NCBI RefSeq assembly: GCF_021440195.1
Contig: NZ_JAJTSZ010000008.1
Span: 124,001 to 188,000, forward strand
Direction: 5' to 3'
Origin: Dyadobacter sp. CY356
GTDB lineage: Bacteria; Bacteroidota; Bacteroidia; Cytophagales; Spirosomataceae
Length of the DNA: 64,000 bases
In this document: positions 53,629 through 61,997 of the stretch, piece after piece
Numbering within the stretch: the stretch's first letter is position 1
Layout of the letters: every line of letters starts with the position of its first letter
Program-made: the position numbers and the translations under genes
Notes under the pieces: model-generated
Databases searched by the model: none
Told to the model about the DNA's origin: nothing
Seen by the model: the letters and a program-made list of their open reading frames with translations, nothing else

Positions 53629-54516
53629 GTGAATCAACCCATGAAAATTGATAAAAATACTGTTAAACTTCTGAGAATCCCGTTCTCATTTTTTCTGATG
53701 CCGCTGTTTTTGTTTGCATTTAGTCAGGCGAAAAATATAAATTATTTTGATGCTTCACTTTCTTTTTTTATCATACATTTTTTGATTTATCCGGCCAGTA
53801 ATGGTTATAACAGTTACATCGACCGGGATGAAGACAGCATCGGCGGAATAGAAAAACCGCCTATGCCAACGGAAAGCCTTTTTTACGTGACCATATTTCT
53901 GGATGTACTTGCAGTTTCCCTGGCCTTTTTTTTTGTCGGTAAGTTCTTTGCCATTTGTTTACTGCTTTATATAGCAGCGTCGCGTGCATACAGTTCCAGA
54001 CAAATCCGTTTGAAAAAATATGCTGTTATTGGCTTTCTGGTCGTGACAATTTTCCAGGGTGCTTTTACTTACTATATGTCTATGGCCGGGATAACCGGAA
54101 ATTCTTTGGCACTCACCCGGGATAACCTTTTTATCCTGCTTGGATGTTCTTTTCAAATCGCTGGCGCATATCCACTTACTCAGATTTACCAGCATAAGCA
54201 AGACCTTCGCGACGGGATCACAACGCTGAGTTACAAATTGGGATACAGAGTTACATTTATTTTTACAGCGCTGATGTTTGCCTTATGCAATATTTTCTAC
54301 TATTTGTATTTTCAAAGCCAGGATTCTGGAATGATTTTTTTTATCATACAGCTGTTCTTCATTCCAATCGTTTTGTATTTTTTTTATTGGTTTTATCTGG
54401 TCAATAAAAATACAGAAAATGCAAATTTCAGGAATACCATGCGGATGAACTGGATCGCCGCACTTTGTATGAACAGTTGTTTTTTTGTACTCATTATTAT
54501 CAATTTTTTCCTTTGA
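53629..54516 (+). CDS. UbiA-family prenyltransferase of the PKS operon
   Basis: 295 residues; starts at GTG 53629 or ATG 53641. It is an integral membrane protein with eight or nine helices. The first Asp-rich motif is NGYNSYIDRDEDSI, and the second is QIYQHKQDLRDGITTLSYK, placed as in UbiA aromatic prenyltransferases. It would transfer an isoprenoid from a prenyl diphosphate to an aromatic acceptor, here probably the product of the type III PKS. The next gene starts within its stop codon (TTGA overlap), so the pair is translationally coupled. Confidence 0.85.
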   Translation: MNQPMKIDKNTVKLLRIPFSFFLMPLFLFAFSQAKNINYFDASLSFFIIHFLIYPASNGYNSYIDRDEDSIGGIEKPPMPTESLFYVTIFLDVLAVSLAFFFVGKFFAICLLLYIAASRAYSSRQIRLKKYAVIGFLVVTIFQGAFTYYMSMAGITGNSLALTRDNLFILLGCSFQIAGAYPLTQIYQHKQDLRDGITTLSYKLGYRVTFIFTALMFALCNIFYYLYFQSQDSGMIFFIIQLFFIPIVLYFFYWFYLVNKNTENANFRNTMRMNWIAALCMNSCFFVLIIINFFL

Positions 54517-55595
54517 GTTATATCACCGCTATTGGGACCGCAGTTCCGGAAAATTGTTTTTCACAAGAAGAATTGAGTTCATTTTATTTGAATTCGACGA
54601 ATGATGACACACTGAAACGTAAAATTAAAATCGTTGCCGGAAAGACGGGTATAAGTCAGAGATATTCTGTTCTGAAAGACTTTGATCAAAATTCGAGTGA
54701 TTTTGAATTGTTTTCACAGAATTCCACAGATGAACCGGGTCTGACAGACAGAATGATGCTGTATAAAAAATATGCAATTGAGCTATCTCTCGCAGCCATT
54801 CATGATATTGAAAATATTGATTCACACAAAAAGGAAATAACGCACATTATCACCGTTACCTGTACCGGGTTATTTGCGCCTGGTCTGGATATTGAGCTTA
54901 TCAGAGAACTTGATTTGAAGCCGGATACACAGCGGAGCAGTGTCAATTTTATGGGCTGCAATGCTGCAATCATTGCGCTTAAAAGTGCAGATTCAATTTG
55001 TAGAAGTCAGCCAAATGCCAACGTACTGATTGTTTGTACGGAATTGTGTACGATTCATTTTCAGAAAAGATTTAATGATGACTATATTCTTTCCAATCTG
55101 ATTTTTGGAGATGGTGCCGCTGCCGTATTAATGTCTTCTCAGCCTGATCAAAATAATTATCATAAGACGGTGGAGGTTAACCGGTTTAATTCCATGATCC
55201 TGCATCAGGGGTATAGAGACATGGCCTGGCAATTATCAGAAACAGGTTTCATCATGAATCTTACTTCGTATGTGCCGGGGTTAATAAAGGAAAATATTCT
55301 ACCAATGTTAGATGAAATTGGGTTAAATGCTTCTGAGATAGCTTATTGGGCCATTCATCCCGGCGGGAAGAAGATTGTAGACGATTTTTCCATCGCATTG
55401 GGTCTTGATAAATGCACGTTAACTGAAACATATGATGTACTGAAAAATTACGGAAATATGTCTTCTCCAACCGTTTTATTTGTCCTTAAAATGATATTGG
55501 AAAAAGCAGAAGGTGCGAAGATTGGTGAAAAACTTTTCGCGGCCGCTTTTGGTCCGGGACTGAGCATCGAAACCATGCAACTGCAATATGTTTAG
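54513..55595 (+). CDS. Type III polyketide synthase (chalcone-synthase-like)
   Basis: 360 residues from the TTG at 54513, which overlaps the previous stop and gives SYITAIGTAVPENCFSQEE. The catalytic triad is complete: Cys149 in FMGCNAAI, His282 in WAIHPGGKK, Asn315 in KNYGNMSSPT. The GFG-like segment is FGPGLSIETM at the end. Bacterial members of this branch make alkylresorcinols, alkylpyrones or similar phenolic lipids from fatty acyl starters. The adjoining UbiA, methyltransferase and flavoenzyme genes should tailor the product. Confidence 0.9.
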   Translation: MSYITAIGTAVPENCFSQEELSSFYLNSTNDDTLKRKIKIVAGKTGISQRYSVLKDFDQNSSDFELFSQNSTDEPGLTDRMMLYKKYAIELSLAAIHDIENIDSHKKEITHIITVTCTGLFAPGLDIELIRELDLKPDTQRSSVNFMGCNAAIIALKSADSICRSQPNANVLIVCTELCTIHFQKRFNDDYILSNLIFGDGAAAVLMSSQPDQNNYHKTVEVNRFNSMILHQGYRDMAWQLSETGFIMNLTSYVPGLIKENILPMLDEIGLNASEIAYWAIHPGGKKIVDDFSIALGLDKCTLTETYDVLKNYGNMSSPTVLFVLKMILEKAEGAKIGEKLFAAAFGPGLSIETMQLQYV

Positions 55596-56283
55596 GTTGA
55601 GAAGTACAAAAAAGGAGCTTCTTGACCAGGAAGAAATTCCGGAAGAAGATTTATTTCAAAATCTGCGTGAACTGGATTTCATTAATCACTGGCTTGGAGG
55701 TTATAATATCTCTTTTTCAGCATTAAAATCGATTGTAAAACCAGGACGGCATTATTCATTCGTTGATATTGGTTGTGGAGGAGGCGATACGTTAAAGCGA
55801 ATCAAGAGGTGGAGAACGAAACATGGTTATTCTATTGATTTACAAGGAGTTGATTTGAAGCCGGTTTGTGTAAAATACGCAGAAAACAATCCAGAAAACA
55901 CAGGGATCCGGTTTATTTGTGATGATTACAAAAACGTATTCAACCATATCGAAAAGATTGACATCATTCATGCCTGTTTGTTTTGTCATCATCTTTCAGA
56001 AGCTGAGCTTTTGGCATTGGTCAGTTTTGCTGTAAGAAATAAATCAGTGCTGGTTATCAACGATCTTGAAAGAAATCCGCTTGCATACTATTCAATCAAA
56101 TGGCTGACTTATTTGTTTTCAAAATCTTATCTTGTAAAAAACGATGCGCCGCTTTCAGTTTTGAGAGGTTTTAAAAAGAAAGAATGGATATCAATTCTAG
56201 AACAATCCGAAGCTGTTAATTTTTCAGTTAAAGATAAATGGGCTTTCAGGCATCTGATCATTGTGGATGGAACCAGAGAATAA
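55588..56283 (+). CDS. SAM-dependent methyltransferase of the PKS operon
   Basis: 231 residues. The SAM-binding motif is FVDIGCGGGDTLKRI, followed by an acidic loop (LQGVDLKP) and ICDDYKN. It starts 8 bp inside the PKS gene and overlaps the next gene by 17 bp, so it belongs to the same operon. By analogy with srsB of Streptomyces, which methylates resorcinols made by a type III PKS, it probably O- or C-methylates the polyketide product. A related arrangement does not prove the reaction. Confidence 0.85.
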   Translation: MFRLRSTKKELLDQEEIPEEDLFQNLRELDFINHWLGGYNISFSALKSIVKPGRHYSFVDIGCGGGDTLKRIKRWRTKHGYSIDLQGVDLKPVCVKYAENNPENTGIRFICDDYKNVFNHIEKIDIIHACLFCHHLSEAELLALVSFAVRNKSVLVINDLERNPLAYYSIKWLTYLFSKSYLVKNDAPLSVLRGFKKKEWISILEQSEAVNFSVKDKWAFRHLIIVDGTRE

Positions 56284-57412
56284 AACATATAATTGTGCCA
56301 TTATCGGTGGGGGCTTGGCCGGGTTATGTTTGGCTATTCAGCTTGCAGATGAGGGAATTAGTGTCGTTTTATTTGAAAAAAATGAATACCCTTTACACAA
56401 AGTCTGCGGTGAATATATTTCCCTGGAAAGCTGGGATTTTCTGGTTGGACTCGGTTTGCCTATTGAAACATACAATTTGCCCATCATTAATAGTCTGGGT
56501 ATAAGTTCTGAACAAGGATTTATGCTAAACCAAAGCCTGGAAATGGGTGGTTTTGGTATCAGCAGATTTAGTCTTGATCATTATTTGTATCAACTGGCAA
56601 TTGAAAAAAATGTTACAATTCTCCAAAATTGCAAAGTTAATTCCGTGGTTCAAGCCGGAGCAGATTTACAGGAAATTGATACGGTTAACGGAAAATTCAG
56701 GGCTTCTGTTGTTTGTGGAAGTTATGGAAAATATACGCCTTCATTTATTCAAAAAAACGAAAAGTATCATAGCCGGATCAATAGCAAAAGTACCAACTAT
56801 ATTGGTGTCAAATATCACATTAAAAGCGATTTGGCTGCTAATCGCATTGAGCTGCATAACTTCAGGAATGGCTATTGCGGCATTTCAAAAGTGGATCAGG
56901 ACTGGCATTGTCTTTGTTATCTGACCACCGCTGAAAATCTTCAAAACAATGCAAAGGACGTTAAACTGATGGAAGAAAATATACTTTTCAAAAATCCGTT
57001 TTTGAAAGATTATTTTACCAAATCAGAATTTATAAATCCTAATCCATTGGTAATAAGCAACATTCAGTTTCGAAATAAACAAACAGATGTTGGGAATATT
57101 TTTCTTTTAGGTGATGCGGCAGGGTCAATCACGCCTTTGTGTGGAAATGGAATGAGTATGGGTATGAGAGCCTCGAAAATACTTGCCAGGGAACTGACAA
57201 AATACTTCCGGAATCAATGTTCGATTGAACAGGTATCAACAGCTTACAAAAAATCCTGGAATACAGCATTCAGCAACAGGATTATGGCAGGTTATTATTT
57301 GCAGAATTTATTTGGCAGGAAAAATACAACGCATTTTGCCTTAAAGCTGCTTGATAAATCGCCGGCATTAATGCGAAGACTCATCACATTAACGCACGGC
57401 GAAAAGTTTTAA
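56267..57412 (+). CDS. FAD-dependent oxidoreductase (geranylgeranyl-reductase/hydroxylase-like)
   Basis: 381 residues; the ATG at 56267 lies within the methyltransferase gene. The FAD motif is AIIGGGLAGLCLAIQL followed by LFEKNEYPLHKVCGEY. The second motif is GNIFLLGDAAGSITPLCGNG, typical of both aromatic hydroxylases and geranylgeranyl reductases. A cofactor function of hydroxylation (as with srsC) or reduction of a prenyl tail are both possible. It ends 5 bp before the convergent carotenoid operon. Confidence 0.85.
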   Translation: MEPENKTYNCAIIGGGLAGLCLAIQLADEGISVVLFEKNEYPLHKVCGEYISLESWDFLVGLGLPIETYNLPIINSLGISSEQGFMLNQSLEMGGFGISRFSLDHYLYQLAIEKNVTILQNCKVNSVVQAGADLQEIDTVNGKFRASVVCGSYGKYTPSFIQKNEKYHSRINSKSTNYIGVKYHIKSDLAANRIELHNFRNGYCGISKVDQDWHCLCYLTTAENLQNNAKDVKLMEENILFKNPFLKDYFTKSEFINPNPLVISNIQFRNKQTDVGNIFLLGDAAGSITPLCGNGMSMGMRASKILARELTKYFRNQCSIEQVSTAYKKSWNTAFSNRIMAGYYLQNLFGRKNTTHFALKLLDKSPALMRRLITLTHGEKF

Positions 57413-57417
57413 CGGCC

Positions 57418-57915
57418 TTAAACAGAGCGTTGTACTTTGTTTTGCTTGGCCATTGATTGTTTCGCTTCCTTAAAGTACTTGAACGAAACCCATAACATAC
57501 CAAAACATTCCCCTTCTTCTTTACCTAAATGCTTGTGATGCACCTTATGCGCTTTACGAATTGCTTTCAGATAAAAGGAATCAGTGTTTCTGAAAATTTT
57601 AAAACGCTGGTGAATAAAAATGTCATGGACAAGAAAATAAGCCATTCCGTACAAAGTTATTCCGGTACCAATCCAGAACAATACATTGAAATGCTGCTGC
57701 ACACCCAGGAAAAGGCACAGTATACCAGGCGTTGCGAAAATGAGGAAAAAATAGTCGTTTTTTTCAAAGAAATCTTTGTCATCTCTTTGATGATGGTCAT
57801 GATGAAGAAACCAGAAAAGGCCATGCATCAGATATTTGTGTGCCAGCCAGGCAACGCATTCCATCAGAACAAAAGTTATAATTACGGTCAGGATATTTAC
57901 AATAACTGGATTCAT
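57418..57915 (-). CDS. crtZ: Beta-carotene hydroxylase, CrtZ-type
   Basis: 165 residues with four predicted helices. The di-iron His clusters are all present: HKYLMHG, HHDHH, HDIFIHQRF, HKVHHKHLGKEEGECFGML. This is the CrtZ family within the fatty acid hydroxylase superfamily. It adds hydroxyls to C3 of the beta-ionone ring, giving zeaxanthin. It is the last gene of the carotenoid operon. No lycopene cyclase gene is in the window. Confidence 0.88.
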   Translation of the reverse strand: MNPVIVNILTVIITFVLMECVAWLAHKYLMHGLFWFLHHDHHQRDDKDFFEKNDYFFLIFATPGILCLFLGVQQHFNVLFWIGTGITLYGMAYFLVHDIFIHQRFKIFRNTDSFYLKAIRKAHKVHHKHLGKEEGECFGMLWVSFKYFKEAKQSMAKQNKVQRSV

Positions 57916-57922
57916 ATTTTGC

Positions 57923-58438
57923 TTAAATTCTTATTCTGTCTAAAACTTCACTAAGGCATATTTTGAACCATTCCGTGTACTTTGCAGGATTCTCCTTCAT
58001 GTCTGCGCGAAGGTTCTCTTCTGAAATATATTTGTAACTTAAAACTTCATCGGGGTTAATAACCGGCACCACATCTGTAATTCCCCAAAAAACATGGTCT
58101 AATTCATGCTCAGTCAATCCGTTATCCAGACCAGCTTCATAGCGGAAAGAGTATAAAAAATTTAAACCGGCATCAATTCCCATTTCTTCTTTCAATCGTC
58201 TTGTGGCTGCGTCGGAAGTTGCTTCATCAGGATAAGGGTGGCTGCAACAGGTATTGGACCACAAGCCTTCTGAATGGTATTTGCCATAGGCGCGCTGCTG
58301 CAAAAGCATTTCGCCGTTTGTATTGAAAATAAAGATAGAAAATGCCCGGTGCAAGACTCCTTTCTGGTGCGCTTCAAGCTTGGGCATCAGTCCAATTTCA
58401 ACATCATTTTCATTTACAAGGACAACGTGATCATTCAT
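57923..58438 (-). CDS. idi: Isopentenyl-diphosphate delta-isomerase, type I
   Basis: 171 residues, near the usual length. The catalytic Cys lies in LWSNTCCSHPYPDE, and the acidic metal-binding motif is TEHELDHVFWG. It interconverts IPP and DMAPP and so supplies prenyl precursors. Position in the carotenoid operon fits this. The gap of 80 bp to the phytoene synthase gene contains no hairpin. Confidence 0.92.
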   Translation of the reverse strand: MNDHVVLVNENDVEIGLMPKLEAHQKGVLHRAFSIFIFNTNGEMLLQQRAYGKYHSEGLWSNTCCSHPYPDEATSDAATRRLKEEMGIDAGLNFLYSFRYEAGLDNGLTEHELDHVFWGITDVVPVINPDEVLSYKYISEENLRADMKENPAKYTEWFKICLSEVLDRIRI

Positions 58439-58518
58439 GCTTTATTGATTTAGGATTTAAAACGGGCAAAGCAATTAGAATGCCTGTTTACAGTACTACT
58501 TTTTACAACAAATTATTG

Positions 58519-59355
58519 TCATAAAAGATCAAATTGATGCCTAAATAATGACTGAAACATTAAACCGATTTTGTTATAATCCGGAATTCTGATTCTCGCC
58601 GTCATTACCTTTTCCGGAGGCAATTCTTTAATTCTCAGAAATAATTTTTTATAGTAGAAATAAGCCAGATAAACGCCTCTTCTGGCTCCGGCTGGTAATT
58701 GTTTTATCCCAATGAGTGCTTCATCAAAATCAGCTTCAATTTCTTTCTGAATGTTCATTTTATCTTCAGCTGAAAAATGCTGAAAATTGACATCCGGGAA
58801 ATAATTTCTGCCCAGCAATTGATAATCTGCCATCAGATCTCGAAGAAAATTTACTTTTTGAAATGCAGCGCCAAGTTTCATTGCATATGGTTTCAGGTCA
58901 TCATATAGAACTAGGTCGCCCTGGGTGAATACACGTAAACACATCAGCCCCACGACCTCAGCAGATCCCATAACATATTGATTGTAAGAATCTTCGGTAT
59001 GTTCTTTTTGATAAAGATCCATTTCCATACTTTTTAAAAAAGTATCGATCAATGCCCATTCAATTTTGTAGGTATGCACCACATGCTGAAAACTGTTCAG
59101 TATAGGATTTATGCTGATTTTCAGGTCAATAGCTTCCGTTGTATCCTTTCTGATTTTTTTCATCAAAAATTCCTTGTCATACGCATGAAAGCTGTCTACG
59201 ATCTCATCTGCCAGTCTCACAAATCCATAGATCCCGTAAATCGGTTCATGATATTTTTTATCAAGAAACTGGATGCCTAATGAAAAAGAAGTACTATACA
59301 ACTGAGTGGTCGTCTTGCTGCAAGAAGCCGAGAGATTATCAAAGATTGCTTTCAT
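58519..59355 (-). CDS. crtB: Phytoene synthase
   Basis: 278 residues. The squalene/phytoene synthase signature is seen in YGFVRLADEIVDSF (first Asp-rich motif) and GAAFQKVNFLRDLMADYQLL followed by GRNYFP (second). It condenses two GGPP molecules to phytoene. It lies 2 bp after the phytoene desaturase gene in the same operon. Confidence 0.93.
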   Translation of the reverse strand: MKAIFDNLSASCSKTTTQLYSTSFSLGIQFLDKKYHEPIYGIYGFVRLADEIVDSFHAYDKEFLMKKIRKDTTEAIDLKISINPILNSFQHVVHTYKIEWALIDTFLKSMEMDLYQKEHTEDSYNQYVMGSAEVVGLMCLRVFTQGDLVLYDDLKPYAMKLGAAFQKVNFLRDLMADYQLLGRNYFPDVNFQHFSAEDKMNIQKEIEADFDEALIGIKQLPAGARRGVYLAYFYYKKLFLRIKELPPEKVMTARIRIPDYNKIGLMFQSLFRHQFDLL

Positions 59356-59357
59356 AG

Positions 59358-60857
59358 TTATTTCTTTAGGAATTTCAAAAGTTCTTGTGCTGCAATTTGT
59401 CCTGAAATAATGGAGGGTGGAACGCCTGGTCCGGGTACCGTTAACTGTCCCGCGTAGTATAGATTTTTAACCTTTTTGCTTTTCATTTTCGGTTTGAAAA
59501 TCGCTGTTTGCATCAAAGTATTAGCCAACCCATAGGCGTTCCCTTTGTACGCATTATAGTCACTGATAAAATTAGAGACACAGTAGCTTCTCTTATATAC
59601 CACGTGACTGGTTACATCTTCGCCGGCGAACTTTTCCAGCCGTTTCATTAACGCTTTGTAATATTCCTCCCTGACTTCCTCTGTATCATTCAAACCAATC
59701 GCTATCGGCATCAGCACAAAGATATTTTCCATACCTTCCGGTGCCACAGACGGATCTGTTTTCGATGGACAGCATACGTAAAAAAGGGGATTCGTCGGCC
59801 ACTTTTTTTCTTTGTAAATTTCTACTGCGTGCTGTTCAAAATCTTCATCAAAGAACAAATTATGATGTCTCAGCTTATCAATTTTTTTATTTACACCAAG
59901 ATAGAAAAGAAGACACGAAGGAGCAAACGTTCTTGTGGACCAATAAGAATCACTGTACGATTGCAGATAGTCGGGCAGCAGGTCATTTTCGATATGATGG
60001 TAATCTGCGCTTCCGATAATCGCGTCTACCTGATGGCTGTTACCGTTTGAATGTAAATGACTGATAGAGCCTGCATTAATTTCTAACCAGTCTACATTAT
60101 GAGAATTTTTGAAATCTACGCCCTCGTTTTCAGCGATTGTCTTAAATGCATCCGCAACTTTTCCGAAACCGCCCATTGGATAAAATGTGCCTTGTTTCAA
60201 ACCGGCAAAATTCATCAGACTATATAAAGCCGGTGTATCTTTTGGCATTGCTCCCAGAAAAAGAACCGGAAACTCTATGATGGCGAGCAATCTTGGATTC
60301 TTGAAATATTTTCTGACATGTTCACTAAAAGAAGAAAATAACTGTATCTGCAATGCGTCTTTGAAAAGTTTCAAACTGAAAAATTCGGTGACCGAATGGC
60401 CAGGTTTAAAAACCATTTCACCCATTCCAACCCGGTATTTAAACTCACCTTCTTCAATAAACTTCCTTAGTTTTACTCCGCTTCCTGTTTCAATGCCTTC
60501 AAATAACGTGCATATATCATCAAAATCTGATGGGATATCTATTACTTCATTTTCTCCAAAAACAACTGCAAATCCGGGATCCAACTTCTTTAATTCGTAG
60601 AAATCAGAAGTTGTTTTTCCAAATAAGTTGAAATAATTTTCATATACATCAGGCATCCAGTACCAGCTCGGGCCCATGTCAAAAATAAAACCATTGCTTT
60701 CAAAGGATCTGGCGCGTCCACCGCTTTTTGCATTTTTTTCAAACACTGTAACCTTTGTGCCGTTTGCAGCCAATATGGCCGAAGCGGCCATTCCTGCAAA
60801 TCCGGAACCGATTACGGCAACGTCTTTTTTATTTGTTTTACCAGTCGGGTTAAGCAT
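59358..60857 (-). CDS. crtI: Phytoene desaturase
   Basis: 499 residues, full length. The FAD-binding motif is VAVIGSGFAGMAASAIL followed by FEKNAKSGGRARSF. The C-terminal carotenoid desaturase signature is NLYYAGQLTVPGPGVPPSII. It converts phytoene to lycopene or neurosporene. It starts 8 bp inside the regulator gene, so the regulator and the crt genes are one transcript. Confidence 0.93.
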   Translation of the reverse strand: MLNPTGKTNKKDVAVIGSGFAGMAASAILAANGTKVTVFEKNAKSGGRARSFESNGFIFDMGPSWYWMPDVYENYFNLFGKTTSDFYELKKLDPGFAVVFGENEVIDIPSDFDDICTLFEGIETGSGVKLRKFIEEGEFKYRVGMGEMVFKPGHSVTEFFSLKLFKDALQIQLFSSFSEHVRKYFKNPRLLAIIEFPVLFLGAMPKDTPALYSLMNFAGLKQGTFYPMGGFGKVADAFKTIAENEGVDFKNSHNVDWLEINAGSISHLHSNGNSHQVDAIIGSADYHHIENDLLPDYLQSYSDSYWSTRTFAPSCLLFYLGVNKKIDKLRHHNLFFDEDFEQHAVEIYKEKKWPTNPLFYVCCPSKTDPSVAPEGMENIFVLMPIAIGLNDTEEVREEYYKALMKRLEKFAGEDVTSHVVYKRSYCVSNFISDYNAYKGNAYGLANTLMQTAIFKPKMKSKKVKNLYYAGQLTVPGPGVPPSIISGQIAAQELLKFLKK

Positions 60858-61746
60858 TGTTGGTTGTTAAAATTTCAATGAGAGTATCAATTGTTTTGAT
60901 CTGCATGATGTTATTTTCACCGGCAATTTTCTGAACGTTCTGATCGCCCCCCGAAATGCAGATCACACAGGATCCGAAGTCATTATTCAGGTTTTTGACT
61001 AATTCAGTCAGCTCATTTTCGTATTGATTTCTTACGAAAAATGAATAAATGTGCGTCGGTTTACACTGTTCTACTACATTGGTTAAGTCATTATAAGGCA
61101 CTCGTTGTCCCAGATAAATAACTTTTTTCCCATGTTGGCGTATAAGATAATTTGCAAATAATAATCCGATTTCATGATCCTCCGACTCATTAAGGAATAA
61201 AATCCAGGTTTGATCCGCATTTTTTGGTAACGGAATTGCTTCAATAGCACTGAAAAGTTTTTGTTTAATAAGATTAGACAAAAAGTGTTCCTGAGCCGGA
61301 AGCAGATCGTCCTTTATCCACATCAATCCTGTTCTTACAAGAAGCGGATATATTATTTTAGTGTATGTTACAGCAAGTCCAAAATGAGTTACCGCGTTTG
61401 AAAAAAGATCGTCAAAAAGTATCTGGTCATAAGTCGAAAGAGAAAGCAGCGCCTGATTTGTAATGGCTTCCACATTTTCTTCGCCTTGAAATGATTCGTT
61501 GATCACTTTATCAATCTCAGTATCCATTTCTGATTTACTGAGTTTGCTGATATGCGAAATCTTCATACCCTTGCTCATCAAAGTACATACGTTCAACAGT
61601 TTTTTAAGCTGATTTTCGTCGTAAAATCTGATGTTCGTTTCCGTTCTTTCAGGTTCAAGCAAACCGTACCGCTGCTCCCAGATGCGTATTGTATGGGCTT
61701 TTCGGTTGCTGATCCTTTCCAGATCCTTAATGGAGTATAAAGCCAT
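60850..61746 (-). CDS. CarH-like MerR regulator with B12-binding photoreceptor domain
   Basis: 298 residues. A MerR HTH lies at residues 1-70 (YSIKDLERISNRKAHTIRIW, then EQRYGLLEPERT). A cobalamin-binding region follows, with the light-sensing CarH signature W-x9-EH (W143, E153, H154). The lower-ligand motif E-x-H-x-x-G is at 189-194 with H191, as in CarH/CarA. Such proteins bind adenosylcobalamin, repress crt genes in the dark as a tetramer and release DNA in light. It is the first gene of the crt operon, with a perfect inverted repeat around its promoter. Confidence 0.88.
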   Translation of the reverse strand: MALYSIKDLERISNRKAHTIRIWEQRYGLLEPERTETNIRFYDENQLKKLLNVCTLMSKGMKISHISKLSKSEMDTEIDKVINESFQGEENVEAITNQALLSLSTYDQILFDDLFSNAVTHFGLAVTYTKIIYPLLVRTGLMWIKDDLLPAQEHFLSNLIKQKLFSAIEAIPLPKNADQTWILFLNESEDHEIGLLFANYLIRQHGKKVIYLGQRVPYNDLTNVVEQCKPTHIYSFFVRNQYENELTELVKNLNNDFGSCVICISGGDQNVQKIAGENNIMQIKTIDTLIEILTTNNA

Positions 61747-61783
61747 TTTGTTTAACGTTTTTCAAAAATAGTTAAACAAAATG
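61744..61783 (-). promoter_or_regulatory. Operator/promoter of the crt regulator
   Basis: A perfect 13-bp inverted repeat, CATTTTGTTTAAC (61744-61756) and GTTAAACAAAATG (61771-61783), with a 14-bp spacer. On the minus strand the spacer contains the -7 box TATTTTTG (61770-61763), and the arm nearest the gene includes the start codon. Binding of the CarH-like protein here would block transcription of the crt operon and of itself. Confidence 0.75.
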
Positions 61784-61918
61784 ATTTATGTAATATTTTC
61801 ATAAAATACTTTAAATAAAAATTTCATCTCACACATCAATTCTGTATTAATAACTGATCCTTTCACCTGGTTATAACTTATTGGTTTGAAATTAAATACA
61901 GAAAAAATATTTTCATGT

Positions 61919-61952
61919 TTTGTATGTTTTATGTAAAAAGTTATTACATTTG
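61919..61952 (+). promoter_or_regulatory. Promoter of the XRE/S24 regulator
   Basis: TTTG at 61919-61922 and TACATTTG at 61945-61952 fit the Bacteroidota -33 and -7 elements with a 22-bp spacer. The ATG at 61998 follows after a leader of about 40 bp. Confidence 0.55.
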
Positions 61953-61997
61953 ATATTGAAAATATCTACTGATTGATTTCAAAAGTATCATATCGTT

